A DNA stretch of 64,000 nt from Cellulomonas gelida (lineage in GTDB: Bacteria > Actinomycetota > Actinomycetes > Actinomycetales > Cellulomonadaceae). The stretch is from the NCBI RefSeq assembly GCF_006538725.1, contig NZ_BJLQ01000007.1, positions 78,978 to 142,977 of the forward strand, given 5' to 3'. The notes under the pieces were generated by a model that saw nothing but the letters and a program-made list of their open reading frames with translations, was not told the origin of the DNA and did not search any database. Shown here one piece after another: positions 26,982 through 35,269 of the stretch (positions are counted from its first letter, which is position 1; the number at the start of each line of letters is the position of its first letter). The translations under genes and the position numbers were made by a program.

Positions 26982-28051
26982 GTGCCCACCGCCCCGTCCT
27001 GGACGCCCTCGCCGACCCGGGCGGTCGACCCGCTCAGCCCCGACGCGCCGACGCGGCCCGACGTGCGCACCATCTCGAGCGGCTCGACGTACTTCCCGGT
27101 GCCGAACCGCGCCCAGTAGCGCGCGGTGGCCTGCACGAGGTCGGGCGCCATGTACTCGCGGTGCGCCTGCGACGCGAACGCGGCGAGCATCTCGAGCTTG
27201 GTCTCGAGGTAGCCGTCGACCGTGACGAAGCGCGTGGGCCGGAAGTCGACGGTCGCGGACGGGCTCTCGAAGCAGCCCAGCGTCGGGACCTGACGTGCCG
27301 CGACCTGCACGGCCCGGTGCACCGCGCGGTGGTCCTGGTGGCGGTCGTGCACGGAGTGCGTGTAGACGATCGTGGGCCGGACCTGGGCGATCGTCTCCTC
27401 GACCGCGGTGATGACCCCGTCGGCCGGGTCGAGCCTGGTGTCGACGAAGTCGAGCAGGAACAGGCGCGCGCCGACCACGGCCGCCGCCGCGAGCGCCTCC
27501 TGATGGCGTTGCGCGGCATCGCCTCCGACCGCTCCGCCGGACAACGTGAGCACGACGATGGTGTCGCCCGCGTCGCGGTGCGCGGCGAGGGTCGCGCCGA
27601 TGCCGATCTCGACGTCGTCGGGGTGCGCCCCGACGGCGAGCACGACCGAGCCCTGGTGCGCCTCGCGGCGCGCGCGGCCGCGCTCGGCGATCCGCGTCGC
27701 GCGTTCGACGAGGTCGGCGGCCGACAGCGGCTTGACGAGGAAGTCGTCGGCCTCGCGCTGGAGCGCGTCGACCGCGTAGTCGACGCTCGCGAACGCCGTC
27801 ATGACCACGACCGGCACGCCCGGCGCCGCGCTGCGCAGCGCGCCCAGCAGCTCCAGCCCGGACATGCCGGGCAGCTGGATGTCGGTCAGGACGAGGTCGA
27901 CGCCCTGGCTGGCGACGTGGGCCAGCGCGCTCATCGCGTCGGCGGTGACCGTCACGGACATGCCCGCGCGGCGCTCCAGGACGGTCCGCACGAAGAGCGC
28001 GGTGTCCGCGTCGTCCTCGACGACGAGCACCCTCACCTGTGCGTCCGTCAT
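26978..28051 (-). CDS. Response-regulator receiver domain fused to PIG-L/LmbE deacetylase
   Basis: Residues 1-125 are a canonical receiver domain: VLVVEDDAD with the acidic pocket, phospho-acceptor Asp57 in LTDIQLPG, VVMTAF and Lys107 in FLVKP. After a short Arg-rich linker, residues ~134-330 are a PIG-L deacetylase with GAHPDDVEIG (His143, Asp145, Asp146) and the second zinc-site region HDRHQDHRAVH. PIG-L enzymes remove N-acetyl groups from GlcNAc conjugates (MshB, LmbE). There is no DNA-binding domain, so the output is enzymatic. It is the first gene of a six-gene operon ending with a histidine kinase. All active-site residues of both domains appear present. Confidence 0.92.
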   Translation of the reverse strand: MTDAQVRVLVVEDDADTALFVRTVLERRAGMSVTVTADAMSALAHVASQGVDLVLTDIQLPGMSGLELLGALRSAAPGVPVVVMTAFASVDYAVDALQREADDFLVKPLSAADLVERATRIAERGRARREAHQGSVVLAVGAHPDDVEIGIGATLAAHRDAGDTIVVLTLSGGAVGGDAAQRHQEALAAAAVVGARLFLLDFVDTRLDPADGVITAVEETIAQVRPTIVYTHSVHDRHQDHRAVHRAVQVAARQVPTLGCFESPSATVDFRPTRFVTVDGYLETKLEMLAAFASQAHREYMAPDLVQATARYWARFGTGKYVEPLEMVRTSGRVGASGLSGSTARVGEGVQDGAVGT

Positions 28052-28161
28052 GCATCGTCCTCCCGCGGCTATGCCACCATCCCCGCGGGCGACCCGCAAT
28101 CCAGCGGGGTCGCGACGACCAGGGAATACTCGCCAGTGACGTCCGGTTGAGTCGGCCAGTA

Positions 28162-28182
28162 CATGCAAACGCATGGATTTGC
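28162..28182. promoter_or_regulatory. Nested inverted repeats in the divergent promoter region
   Basis: CATGC/GCATG (28162-28166, 28171-28175) and the overlapping GCAAA/TTTGC (28165-28169, 28178-28182) lie 22-42 bp before the LLM gene. They sit in the 152-bp region shared with the receiver-PIG-L gene. They look like an operator and may control one or both transcripts. Confidence 0.45.
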
Positions 28183-28203
28183 CCGAGGAACGAGGCGATA
28201 GCG

Positions 28204-29379
28204 ATGCAGTTCGGCATCTTCTCCGTCGGTGACGTGACGACCGACCCCACCACCGGCCGCACACCCGACGACACCGAGCGCGTCCGCGCGATGCTCACCA
28301 TCGCGCGGCACGCCGACGAGGCGGGCCTCGACGTGTTCGCCACCGGCGAGCACCACAACCCGCCGTTCGTGCCGTCGTCGCCCACGACGATGCTCGGCTA
28401 CCTCGCAGGCGTGACGAAGCAGATCACGCTGTCCACCGCGACCACGCTGATCACCACCAACGACCCGGTCCGCCTGGCCGAGGAGTACGCGATGCTCCAG
28501 GTGATCTCCGACGGCCGGATGGACCTGATGATGGGCCGCGGCAACACCGGCCCCGTCTACCCGTGGTTCGGCAAGGACATCCGTCAGGGCATCGCGCTCG
28601 CGATCGAGAACTACGCGCTGCTGCGGCGGCTGTGGACCGAGGACGTCGTCGACTGGTCCGGCAAGTTCCGCACGCCGCTGCAGGGCTTCACCTCGACGCC
28701 GCGCCCGCTCGACGGCGTCGCGCCGTTCGTCTGGCACGGCTCGATCCGCTCCCCCGAGATCGCCGAGCAGGCCGCGTTCTACGGCGACGGGTTCCTGCAC
28801 AACGCGATCTTCTGGCCCATGGAGCACACCGCGCAGATGGTGAACTTCTACCGCGAGCGCTACGAGCACTACGGGCACGGCAGCGCCGACCAGGCGATCG
28901 TCGGGCTGGGCGGTCAGGTCTTCATGCGCAAGGACTCGCAGAAGGCGTGGGACGAGTTCCGGCCGTACTTCGACAACGCCCCCGTCTACGGCCACGGTCC
29001 GACGATGGAGGACTTCACGCGCGAGACGCCGCTGACCGTGGGCTCGCCGCAGCAGGTCATCGACCGGTACGGCGCGTTCTGGGAGCAGGTCGGGCACTAC
29101 CAGCGCCAGCTGTTCCTCATGGACCACGCGGGGCTGCCGCTGAAGACCGTCCTCGAGCAGATCGACCTGCTGGCCGGCGAGGTCGTCCCGGTGCTCCGCA
29201 AGGAGGCCGAGGCTCGTCGTCCCGCGCACGTGCCGGCCGGCCCGCCGTCGCACGCCGAGCGCGTCGCCGCCGCACGTGCCGCCGGCGAGGTGCACGCGCA
29301 GCCCGTCGCCGCCGCCGACCACTGGACCGGCAAGACCGCCGAGGACGACGTCGCGGCAGCGGACGCGGTGGCACGATGA
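28204..29379 (+). CDS. LLM-class flavin-dependent oxidoreductase (luciferase-like)
   Basis: The 391-residue protein has the bacterial-luciferase-like TIM-barrel pattern: MQFGIFSVGD, FATGEHHNPPFVPSSP, ITLSTATTLITTNDPVRLAEEYAMLQVISDGRMDLMMGRGN and a central WHGSIRSPE. These monooxygenases use reduced FMN supplied by a partner reductase, and the next gene encodes one with a 4-nt overlap. The last ~60 residues are an Ala-rich tail beyond the usual domain. The substrate is unknown. I recall a corynebacterial family of such paired proteins (CE1758/CE1759 type). Confidence 0.9.
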   Translation: MQFGIFSVGDVTTDPTTGRTPDDTERVRAMLTIARHADEAGLDVFATGEHHNPPFVPSSPTTMLGYLAGVTKQITLSTATTLITTNDPVRLAEEYAMLQVISDGRMDLMMGRGNTGPVYPWFGKDIRQGIALAIENYALLRRLWTEDVVDWSGKFRTPLQGFTSTPRPLDGVAPFVWHGSIRSPEIAEQAAFYGDGFLHNAIFWPMEHTAQMVNFYRERYEHYGHGSADQAIVGLGGQVFMRKDSQKAWDEFRPYFDNAPVYGHGPTMEDFTRETPLTVGSPQQVIDRYGAFWEQVGHYQRQLFLMDHAGLPLKTVLEQIDLLAGEVVPVLRKEAEARRPAHVPAGPPSHAERVAAARAAGEVHAQPVAAADHWTGKTAEDDVAAADAVAR

Positions 29380-30023
29380 GCACGTCGCCGATCGGAGGAC
29401 TCATGGGCCAGGAGCGTTCGCTCGTCGTGATCTCGGCGGGCGTCAGCCAGCCGTCCTCGACGCGCCTGCTCGCGGACCGGCTCGCCGCCGCGACGTCCGA
29501 CGAGCTCGCCGCACGCGGCCTGCGCGCGAGCGTCACGACGATCGAGCTGCGCGACCTCGCGCACGAGGTCGTCAACATGACGCTCACCGGCTTCGCGTCC
29601 GGCGCGCTGTCCGACGCCCTGGCCAAGCTCGCCGCCGCCGACGGCGTGATCGCCGTGACCCCGGTGTTCACCGCCTCGTACGCAGGGCTGTTCAAGTCGT
29701 TCGTCGACGTGCTCGACAAGGACGCGCTCGCCGGGATGCCCGTGCTGCTCGGGGCGACGGGCGGCACGGGCCGGCACTCGCTCGTGCTCGAGTACGCGCT
29801 GCGGCCGTTGTTCGGCTACCTGCACGCCGACGTCGTCGGGACCGGCGTGTTCGCCGCGACCGACGACTGGGCCGACGGGGGCGGCGACGACGTCAAGCCG
29901 CTGCCCGAGCGCATCCGGCGCGCCGGCCGCGAGCTCGCCGAGACCGTCGCCGAGCGTGAGCCCGCCAAGCCCGTGGGCCTGTACGACGCGGTGCCGAGCT
30001 TCGAGGACCTGCTCGGCCACTGA
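29376..30023 (+). CDS. NAD(P)H-dependent FMN reductase partner of the LLM monooxygenase
   Basis: The 215-residue flavodoxin-like protein has SAGVSQPSSTRLLADRL for FMN phosphate binding, and VTPVFTASYAGLFKSFVDVLD followed by GATGGTGRHSL, as in the SsuE/CE1759 family. It should supply FMNH2 to the monooxygenase encoded just before it. The ATG at 29376 overlaps the preceding stop (ATGA); an in-frame ATG at 29403 is an alternative that would drop nine residues. A hairpin terminator follows. Confidence 0.9.
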   Translation: MSTSPIGGLMGQERSLVVISAGVSQPSSTRLLADRLAAATSDELAARGLRASVTTIELRDLAHEVVNMTLTGFASGALSDALAKLAAADGVIAVTPVFTASYAGLFKSFVDVLDKDALAGMPVLLGATGGTGRHSLVLEYALRPLFGYLHADVVGTGVFAATDDWADGGGDDVKPLPERIRRAGRELAETVAEREPAKPVGLYDAVPSFEDLLGH

Positions 30024-30053
30024 CCGGGTCCCACCCGCACGCCCCACGGCGGC

Positions 30054-30102
30054 GGGCCGCTGAGCGCGATCTCCCCGAGGGGACGACGATGCTCAGCGGC
30101 CC
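30054..30102. terminator. Long-stem hairpin between convergent genes
   Basis: GGGCCGCTGAGC (30054-30065) and GCTCAGCGGCCC (30091-30102) pair perfectly over 12 bp. The 25-nt loop has its own small CCCC/GGGG pairing. The right arm covers the stop codon of the convergent carboxypeptidase gene. Confidence 0.65.
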
Positions 30103-30911
30103 GTCGTCGAGAAGTGCTGGTAGTCGGTCGGCGAGTCCCAGTACCCGCCCCAGCGCCACCCCGCCGCGGCGAACGCGCGCACGACCTCGTCGTCCGCGCG
30201 GATCACCCCCGGGGCGGGCGCGCGGTCCACGAACGCCCGCCCCGCGCGCGGTGCGACGTGCGAGCCGATCACGTAGGGGTTCTCGACGGGGTTCAGGTCG
30301 AGCGCGCGCCCGTAGGCGTGCTCCGACCACGCGGTGCCGCCCGTGATCGCCCGGCAGTTGAACGCCGAGGTGTTGTCCGCGTCCATTGAGGCGGTGTCGT
30401 CGGCCCCGAAGTCGTCGACCAGGCGCATCGACCGGATCGGGTAGCCGAGCGCGAACAGCCGCGCGAAGACGTCCACGATCCCGTCGGCCAGGTCCTCGTG
30501 CACCACGAGCTCGCCCTGGCGGACCACGCCGTCGAAGTCCACGTGGCTGACCTGCACGTAGCGCAGGTCGGCGAGCGGCACGGGGCAGCCCCGGCGCCAC
30601 GACGCGTGCATCCGTACCGCGATCTCGTCGTCGATCGTCGTGACGCTCGACGTGAACGTCGGCGCGGCCGGCGTGGGACTCCGGCTCGGGCCTGCGGACG
30701 GACGCTGTGACGGGCTCGGTGAGGGACTCGGTGTCGGGCTGGGGCTCGCGGAGGGTGTCGGCGTGCGAGCGAGGCTCGTCGTCGGCGGGCGCGCGCTGCT
30801 CGCGGGGTCCGCGCCGTCGTCGGACTCCCCCGCGGTGCACGCCGCCACGCCGGTCAGCCCGCCCGCGAGCGCGAGCACGACGAGCGTGCGGAGCGGTCCG
30901 CGCTCGTCCAT
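30093..30911 (-). CDS. M15-type D-Ala-D-Ala carboxypeptidase-like lipoprotein
   Basis: The 272-residue precursor has a signal peptide ending in a lipobox (LTGVAAC), so it is probably a lipoprotein. A ~45-residue Pro/Ser/Thr linker follows. The C-terminal domain has NTSAFNCRAITGGTAWSEHAYGRALDLNP and GWRWGGYWDSPTDYQHFS, giving the zinc-binding H..D and H of the M15 (VanY/L-alanyl-D-glutamate peptidase) family. It should trim peptidoglycan peptides outside the membrane. The ATG at 30911 is chosen over a GTG at 30947 because the signal peptide then begins normally. Confidence 0.85.
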   Translation of the reverse strand: MDERGPLRTLVVLALAGGLTGVAACTAGESDDGADPASSARPPTTSLARTPTPSASPSPTPSPSPSPSQRPSAGPSRSPTPAAPTFTSSVTTIDDEIAVRMHASWRRGCPVPLADLRYVQVSHVDFDGVVRQGELVVHEDLADGIVDVFARLFALGYPIRSMRLVDDFGADDTASMDADNTSAFNCRAITGGTAWSEHAYGRALDLNPVENPYVIGSHVAPRAGRAFVDRAPAPGVIRADDEVVRAFAAAGWRWGGYWDSPTDYQHFSTTGR

Positions 30912-30962
30912 CGCCTCATCATCGGGGCGGCGGCGGAGCGCGGCCACCCGTGGTGGGACGCC

Positions 30963-32450
30963 TCAGCGCAGGACGGCGATCGAGCTCTCGCCGTCGTCGG
31001 TCACGACCGAGCCCCAGAACCGGTCGTTGATGGGACTCAGCCACCGGATGTCGCGCGGGACGGCGACACGTCCGGCTGGCTCGCCGTCGAACGTCAGCGC
31101 CTGCACCTCGGGAACGCTCGGCTCCTGCCCGTCGGAGGTGTCCACCACGACGTACAGCCGCTCGCCGTCGGTGCTCACGTTCGAGGGCGTCGCCTCGTCG
31201 GGCAGCGCGTGCCGCCATCTCACGTGGCCGTCGCGGTCGAACGCGGTGAGCCCCGACGGCCCCCACCCGTAGACGGTGCCGCGTGCGACGAGCACCCCGT
31301 GGTAGGTCGCGACGCCGTCGTCGCCGTCCGTCGCCCACCGGCGGGCGCCCGTGGTCGCGTCCCAGGCCGTGAGCCCGTCCGCGGACGTGAACACCACGTC
31401 GCCGAACGACCCGTCGTCGACGCCGGTGCTCACCGCCGTGCCCCGGACCGCGGGGCTGAGCACGCCGTCGCGCACGAGTGCCGTGCGCGCACCGTCGGCG
31501 TCGTCGGCGTTGATGTCGACGACGAGCGTGCGCGTGTCGGGCCCCACCCAGTTCACACCGCGGGTCGGCGGCAGCACGGTGCCGTCAGCGGCCACCACCA
31601 CCTGGGAGCCGTCAGGCGCCGACACGACGAACGCCCCGCCGCCGACGAGCACGTTCACCGACGTGTAGTACGCGTCCACGTCGCCTTCGGCCTGCTCGCC
31701 CCCCGCGCCGACCAGGGAACGTCGCCAGCGCTGCTGGCCCGTGGCGAGGTCGTGGGCGGTCACGACGAGGTCCGCGCCGTCGCGCGCCACGGCCGCGACC
31801 TGCCCGTCCAGCACCGCGAAGCCCTCGCCCGTCAGGTCGAGGTCCCACGCGGCGACCTGGCGACCGTCGTCCTGCGCGTGCACGAGCACGCGCGCGTAGG
31901 TCGCCGGACGGCGTTCGGACTGGCCGTCGTCGTCCCAGCGGACCCCGCCGTCGGTGTCCAGGCACGCGACGACAGCACCGACCCCGTCGAGGCGTCCCGC
32001 ACCGCACTGCACCCCTTGCGCCGTCGCCACCTGCGCGCCGACCGGAACGTCCCACCGCGCGACGCCTGTCTCGGCGTCCACCGCACGCAGGTGCGAGCCC
32101 GTGCCGCCGTCGGCCGTGACGAGCAGCAGCACGTCGTCGTCCTTCGGCAGCTCGAGCCACTGCAGGCCCGGGACCGAGTAGGCGACCTCCAGGCTGTCCC
32201 CGATCGGCGCGAGCACACCGCGAACCTCCCGGAGCGCCGCCACCGCGTCGCGCTCGCGCGCGTCCAGGACCGCCTGTGCCGCGACGAGCCCGGCGACGAC
32301 GAGCGCGGCACCCACCCCGAGCACGACGCGCCCGCGCCGTGACCTGCGCGGACCGTCCTCGCCGCGCGCGTCGGCGTGCTCGCTCTGCCCGAACCGGGAC
32401 GCGTCGTCGGTGTCGTCGTCCAGCTCGACACGCTGCAGGTCGCCGCTCAT
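30963..32450 (-). CDS. Membrane-anchored PQQ-type beta-propeller protein (copy A)
   Basis: The 495-residue protein has an acidic cytoplasmic N-terminus (SGDLQRVELDDDTDD), one membrane helix (~43-62) and a large extracytoplasmic domain. That domain is built from blades with the PQQ_2-type pattern, such as VDAETGVARWDVPVG, HDLATGQQRWRRSL, WDATTGARRWATDG and FDRDGHVRWRHALP. These propellers usually bind ligands or proteins and are not enzymes. It is adjacent to a paralogue of the same layout, so a gene duplication is evident. No neighbour indicates a function. Confidence 0.75.
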   Translation of the reverse strand: MSGDLQRVELDDDTDDASRFGQSEHADARGEDGPRRSRRGRVVLGVGAALVVAGLVAAQAVLDARERDAVAALREVRGVLAPIGDSLEVAYSVPGLQWLELPKDDDVLLLVTADGGTGSHLRAVDAETGVARWDVPVGAQVATAQGVQCGAGRLDGVGAVVACLDTDGGVRWDDDGQSERRPATYARVLVHAQDDGRQVAAWDLDLTGEGFAVLDGQVAAVARDGADLVVTAHDLATGQQRWRRSLVGAGGEQAEGDVDAYYTSVNVLVGGGAFVVSAPDGSQVVVAADGTVLPPTRGVNWVGPDTRTLVVDINADDADGARTALVRDGVLSPAVRGTAVSTGVDDGSFGDVVFTSADGLTAWDATTGARRWATDGDDGVATYHGVLVARGTVYGWGPSGLTAFDRDGHVRWRHALPDEATPSNVSTDGERLYVVVDTSDGQEPSVPEVQALTFDGEPAGRVAVPRDIRWLSPINDRFWGSVVTDDGESSIAVLR

Positions 32451-32526
32451 CGCTCCCGTCCTCGTCAGCCCTCGTCCGGTAGTTCACGACGAGCGTCGCA
32501 CACGACCACGACGGACCGGGCGACTC

Positions 32527-34026
32527 TCAGCCGAGGACTGCTGCCCGGGACGCGTCGGTCGAGGTCGCGACGAGCACGCGGCCGCGGATCTCGAGGCCGC
32601 GCCACCCGGCGGGCGCCTCGAGCGTGCCCTCGTCGAGACCGTCGAACCCGTAGACCCGCCAGGTCTTGTCGGAGCCGACCAGCCCGTGCAGCGCCACGTA
32701 CAGCCGCTCGCCGTCGGTGACGAGGTCCGTCACGTACGCCGCGCGCGGCGCGGGCACGGCCCACAGCTCGCGCCCCGAGCGCCCGTCGACGGCACGCACC
32801 AGCGCCGCGTCACCGCTCTGGTAGACGGTGCCGTCCAGCACGATCGTCCCGCTGTCCCTGCCGTCGAGCGCCCACCGCAGCGCGCCGGACGTCCGGTCGT
32901 AGCCGCGCAGGCCGGCCTCGACCGTGAGCACCAGGTCCGCCAGAGACCCGTCGTCGAGGGTCGGGAGCGCGACGACGTGCGGCACGTGCACGTCGTCGGC
33001 CCCGGACCGCACGACGAGCGTCCCCGCGGACCCGTGGACGGTGAGCACCACGACGCGGTCGGCGCGCACCTGCCGCACGTAGCCGTCGAGGCGCCCGGTC
33101 CCCTCGCGCAGGTCGCCGCTCGGTGTCAGGAGGAAGACCTGCTGCGCCGCGCCTACGACGACGACCCCGCCACCCGCCGCGAGCTGCACGCGCCCGATGC
33201 GCGGCGCGTCCCGCAGCGAGCCGACCGTCAGGATGCCCGAGCGCGGCACCGAGAGCCGGGTCTGCCACCGGGCCGCGCCCGTCAGGAGGTCCTGCGCGTG
33301 GACGTTCACGGTGCCGAGCGCGCGCCACGCGACCACCGCCTGGTCGCCGAGCACCACGACGCGGCCCGCCTGCGTGGGCGCGGCGTGGCGCGCGAGGACG
33401 GTGCCGGTCGTCGCGTCGAGGGCCACGACCTCGGCGCGCTCGGCGGGGTCCGACTCGTGCTGGCCGTGCGCGCGGTAGACCACGACGCACACCAGCGCGT
33501 CGACGGGAGCGTCGGGCGTGGTCGCGGTGGTGCACCCACGGCCCGACCCGGGGACGATCGCGTCCTCACCGAGCCCGCCGCGCAGCGACGTGGTCCAGCG
33601 CGCACCGCCGGTCGCGGAGTCGAGCGCCACAGCCTGCACCGAGCCGTCAGGGACGGCGCGTGCGCCGAGGTACGCGCCGCCGACCGGGCGGTCGAGCAGC
33701 AGGGAGTCCATGACCGCGGCCTCGGTGGACCACCGCACCTGCAACCGCGGCCGCATCGGCTCGACCGCCCCGGGCAGGGCCGCCCGCGCGGCGACGCGGT
33801 CCTCGTAGCCCGAGTCGAGCGCCGCCTGCGCGCCCACCACCGCGAACCCGAGCAGGCCGACCACGCCGACCGTCGCGACGAGCCAGCGGACGCGCCGTCT
33901 CCCGGAGGGCGCAGGACCGGTGCCGTCGGCGTGCGCGAGCCGGCGACCGTCGCCGGGCGCAGGACCGAGCGCGAGCGCGTCGTCCTCGACGAGCTCGACA
34001 CGCTGCAGAGCGTGCCCGTCGCTCAT
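32527..34026 (-). CDS. Membrane-anchored PQQ-type beta-propeller protein (copy B)
   Basis: The 499-residue paralogue of the downstream gene shares the N-terminal ALQRVELVEDD motif and a single membrane helix (~46-66). Propeller repeats include LDSATGGARWTTSL, LDATTGTVLARH, QDLLTGAARWQTRL and YDRTSGALRWALDG. The shared LQRVEL tag at the cytoplasmic N-terminus suggests a common partner. The ATG at 34026 is used because codons further upstream run into the neighbouring Nudix gene. The gap to copy A is 76 bp on the same strand, so they may be co-transcribed. Confidence 0.75.
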   Translation of the reverse strand: MSDGHALQRVELVEDDALALGPAPGDGRRLAHADGTGPAPSGRRRVRWLVATVGVVGLLGFAVVGAQAALDSGYEDRVAARAALPGAVEPMRPRLQVRWSTEAAVMDSLLLDRPVGGAYLGARAVPDGSVQAVALDSATGGARWTTSLRGGLGEDAIVPGSGRGCTTATTPDAPVDALVCVVVYRAHGQHESDPAERAEVVALDATTGTVLARHAAPTQAGRVVVLGDQAVVAWRALGTVNVHAQDLLTGAARWQTRLSVPRSGILTVGSLRDAPRIGRVQLAAGGGVVVVGAAQQVFLLTPSGDLREGTGRLDGYVRQVRADRVVVLTVHGSAGTLVVRSGADDVHVPHVVALPTLDDGSLADLVLTVEAGLRGYDRTSGALRWALDGRDSGTIVLDGTVYQSGDAALVRAVDGRSGRELWAVPAPRAAYVTDLVTDGERLYVALHGLVGSDKTWRVYGFDGLDEGTLEAPAGWRGLEIRGRVLVATSTDASRAAVLG

Positions 34027-34060
34027 CCTCGGACGGTAACCCCGCGCCGGCGCGCCCGCA

Positions 34061-34645
34061 TCACCCGGGGGCGTCGACCGGCTCGTCCGGCTGTGCGACG
34101 AGCAGTTCGTCGGGCTGCTCGTCGGCCCGTCCGTCGTCTGCCGCACGCGTCGCCAGCAGGTCGACGAGCCGGTCGAGGAACGCCTCCTGCGCCGCCACGA
34201 CCAGCCGGCGCGCGTCGTCGAGACCGACCCATGCGACGCGGTCGACCTCGGGCACCTCCAGCGTGCGGCCCGAGCGCGGCGGCCACGGGATCGTCGCCGT
34301 CGCCCCGGTCACCGTGGTCCCGCCGGCCTCGTCGTGCCCGAGGAGCGCGTCCACCTGGACCACGCCCTCGCGGGCCCATGCCTCGACGATCTTGCCGCCC
34401 GACTGCCGCACCTCGCCGAGCGGCTCGTCGGCGCGCAGCGGCTCGGGCGGTGCGAACCCGAGCTCCTCGGCGTACTCGCGCAGCGCCGCGTCGTGCGGCT
34501 CCTCGCCGGACTCGATCACGCCCTTCGGGATCGACCACGCCCGCTCGCGACGAGCCCAGAACGGGCCGCCCATGTGCGCCAGGAGCACGCGGACGCCGTC
34601 GTCGTCCCGCCGGTAGACCACCAGCCCCGCGCTGCGCGCTCCCAT
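34061..34645 (-). CDS. Nudix hydrolase family protein
   Basis: The 194-residue protein starts MGARSAGLVVYRR. A Nudix box follows: GVIESGEEPHDAALREYAEELG, matching GX5EX7REUXEEXGU except that the final REUXEE region reads REYAEELG. It resembles the family of predicted NTP pyrophosphohydrolases sharing the ARRERAWSIPKG motif. The acidic C-terminal tail is variable. The ATG at 34645 is chosen because GGAGG lies just upstream; a GTG at 34657 precedes that ribosome-binding site. Confidence 0.85.
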   Translation of the reverse strand: MGARSAGLVVYRRDDDGVRVLLAHMGGPFWARRERAWSIPKGVIESGEEPHDAALREYAEELGFAPPEPLRADEPLGEVRQSGGKIVEAWAREGVVQVDALLGHDEAGGTTVTGATATIPWPPRSGRTLEVPEVDRVAWVGLDDARRLVVAAQEAFLDRLVDLLATRAADDGRADEQPDELLVAQPDEPVDAPG

Positions 34646-34744
34646 GCCGCCTCCCACGCGCCAGCATGCCGCTGCGGGTGCGGCACCGCGACGCGTGATC
34701 GCGACGCCGCACCCGCAGGCACCGAGCGGGTCAGGGCCGAACCG

Positions 34745-35269
34745 TCAGCACAGCGACGAGCGGTTCGCGTACGAGGCGTAGAGCCACGCACCCTTGGTCG
34801 CCTGGTACTGGAACGCGTAGATGTTGTTGGTCACCCGCAGGTAGGAGACCGTGCGGCTGCCCGTGCCGGCCAGCACCTGGTCGTAGGCGCCGTCGGGTGC
34901 CAGGCGCAGGGCGTTGTCGGCCGCACCGAAGCTCTGCGGGCCGGCCGAGCCGTCGACCGTGAGGCCGCGGTCCGCCTGGAACCTGCGGGTCGCGCTCGCG
35001 GTGTTCGGGCCGAACGAGCAGTCGACGTCGTCCCACGAGCCGAGGTAGCCCTGCGAGAACAGGAACGCCTGCCACAGGCCGGCTGCCGCGCTGCGGGCGC
35101 TCGTGGACTGGTTGACGACGCCCTCGCCGGCCCAGTCGTTCGTCGCGGCGCCGCCGTCCCCGTCCACGTAGCCGCTGCCTCCGGGCGTCGCCGTCGCCGG
35201 GACACCCCCGAGGCCCACGGTCAGTGCCGCGACGGCGACGGTCAGTGCGAGTCGTCCAGCGAGCTTCAT
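34745..35269 (-). CDS. Secreted peptidoglycan-binding-domain protein
   Basis: The 174-residue precursor has a clear signal peptide (MKLAGRLALTVAVAALTVG..ATA). A PG_binding_1-like repeat follows: GLWQAFLFSQGYL, CSFGPNTASATRRFQADRGLTVDGSAGPQSFGAAD. The C-terminal ~45 residues form a small domain ending in Cys, possibly disulfide-linked to the Cys in DVDCSFG. There is no catalytic domain, so it probably binds cell wall. GGAGG precedes the ATG at 35269. It is divergent from the exocellulase gene, sharing a 318-bp control region. Confidence 0.85.
   Translation of the reverse strand: MKLAGRLALTVAVAALTVGLGGVPATATPGGSGYVDGDGGAATNDWAGEGVVNQSTSARSAAAGLWQAFLFSQGYLGSWDDVDCSFGPNTASATRRFQADRGLTVDGSAGPQSFGAADNALRLAPDGAYDQVLAGTGSRTVSYLRVTNNIYAFQYQATKGAWLYASYANRSSLC

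Noticed and set aside
26982..28385. Upstream extension of the ATP-grasp frame
   Set aside because: It overlaps the receiver-PIG-L gene completely; the ATGA junction at 26978-26981 gives the true start.
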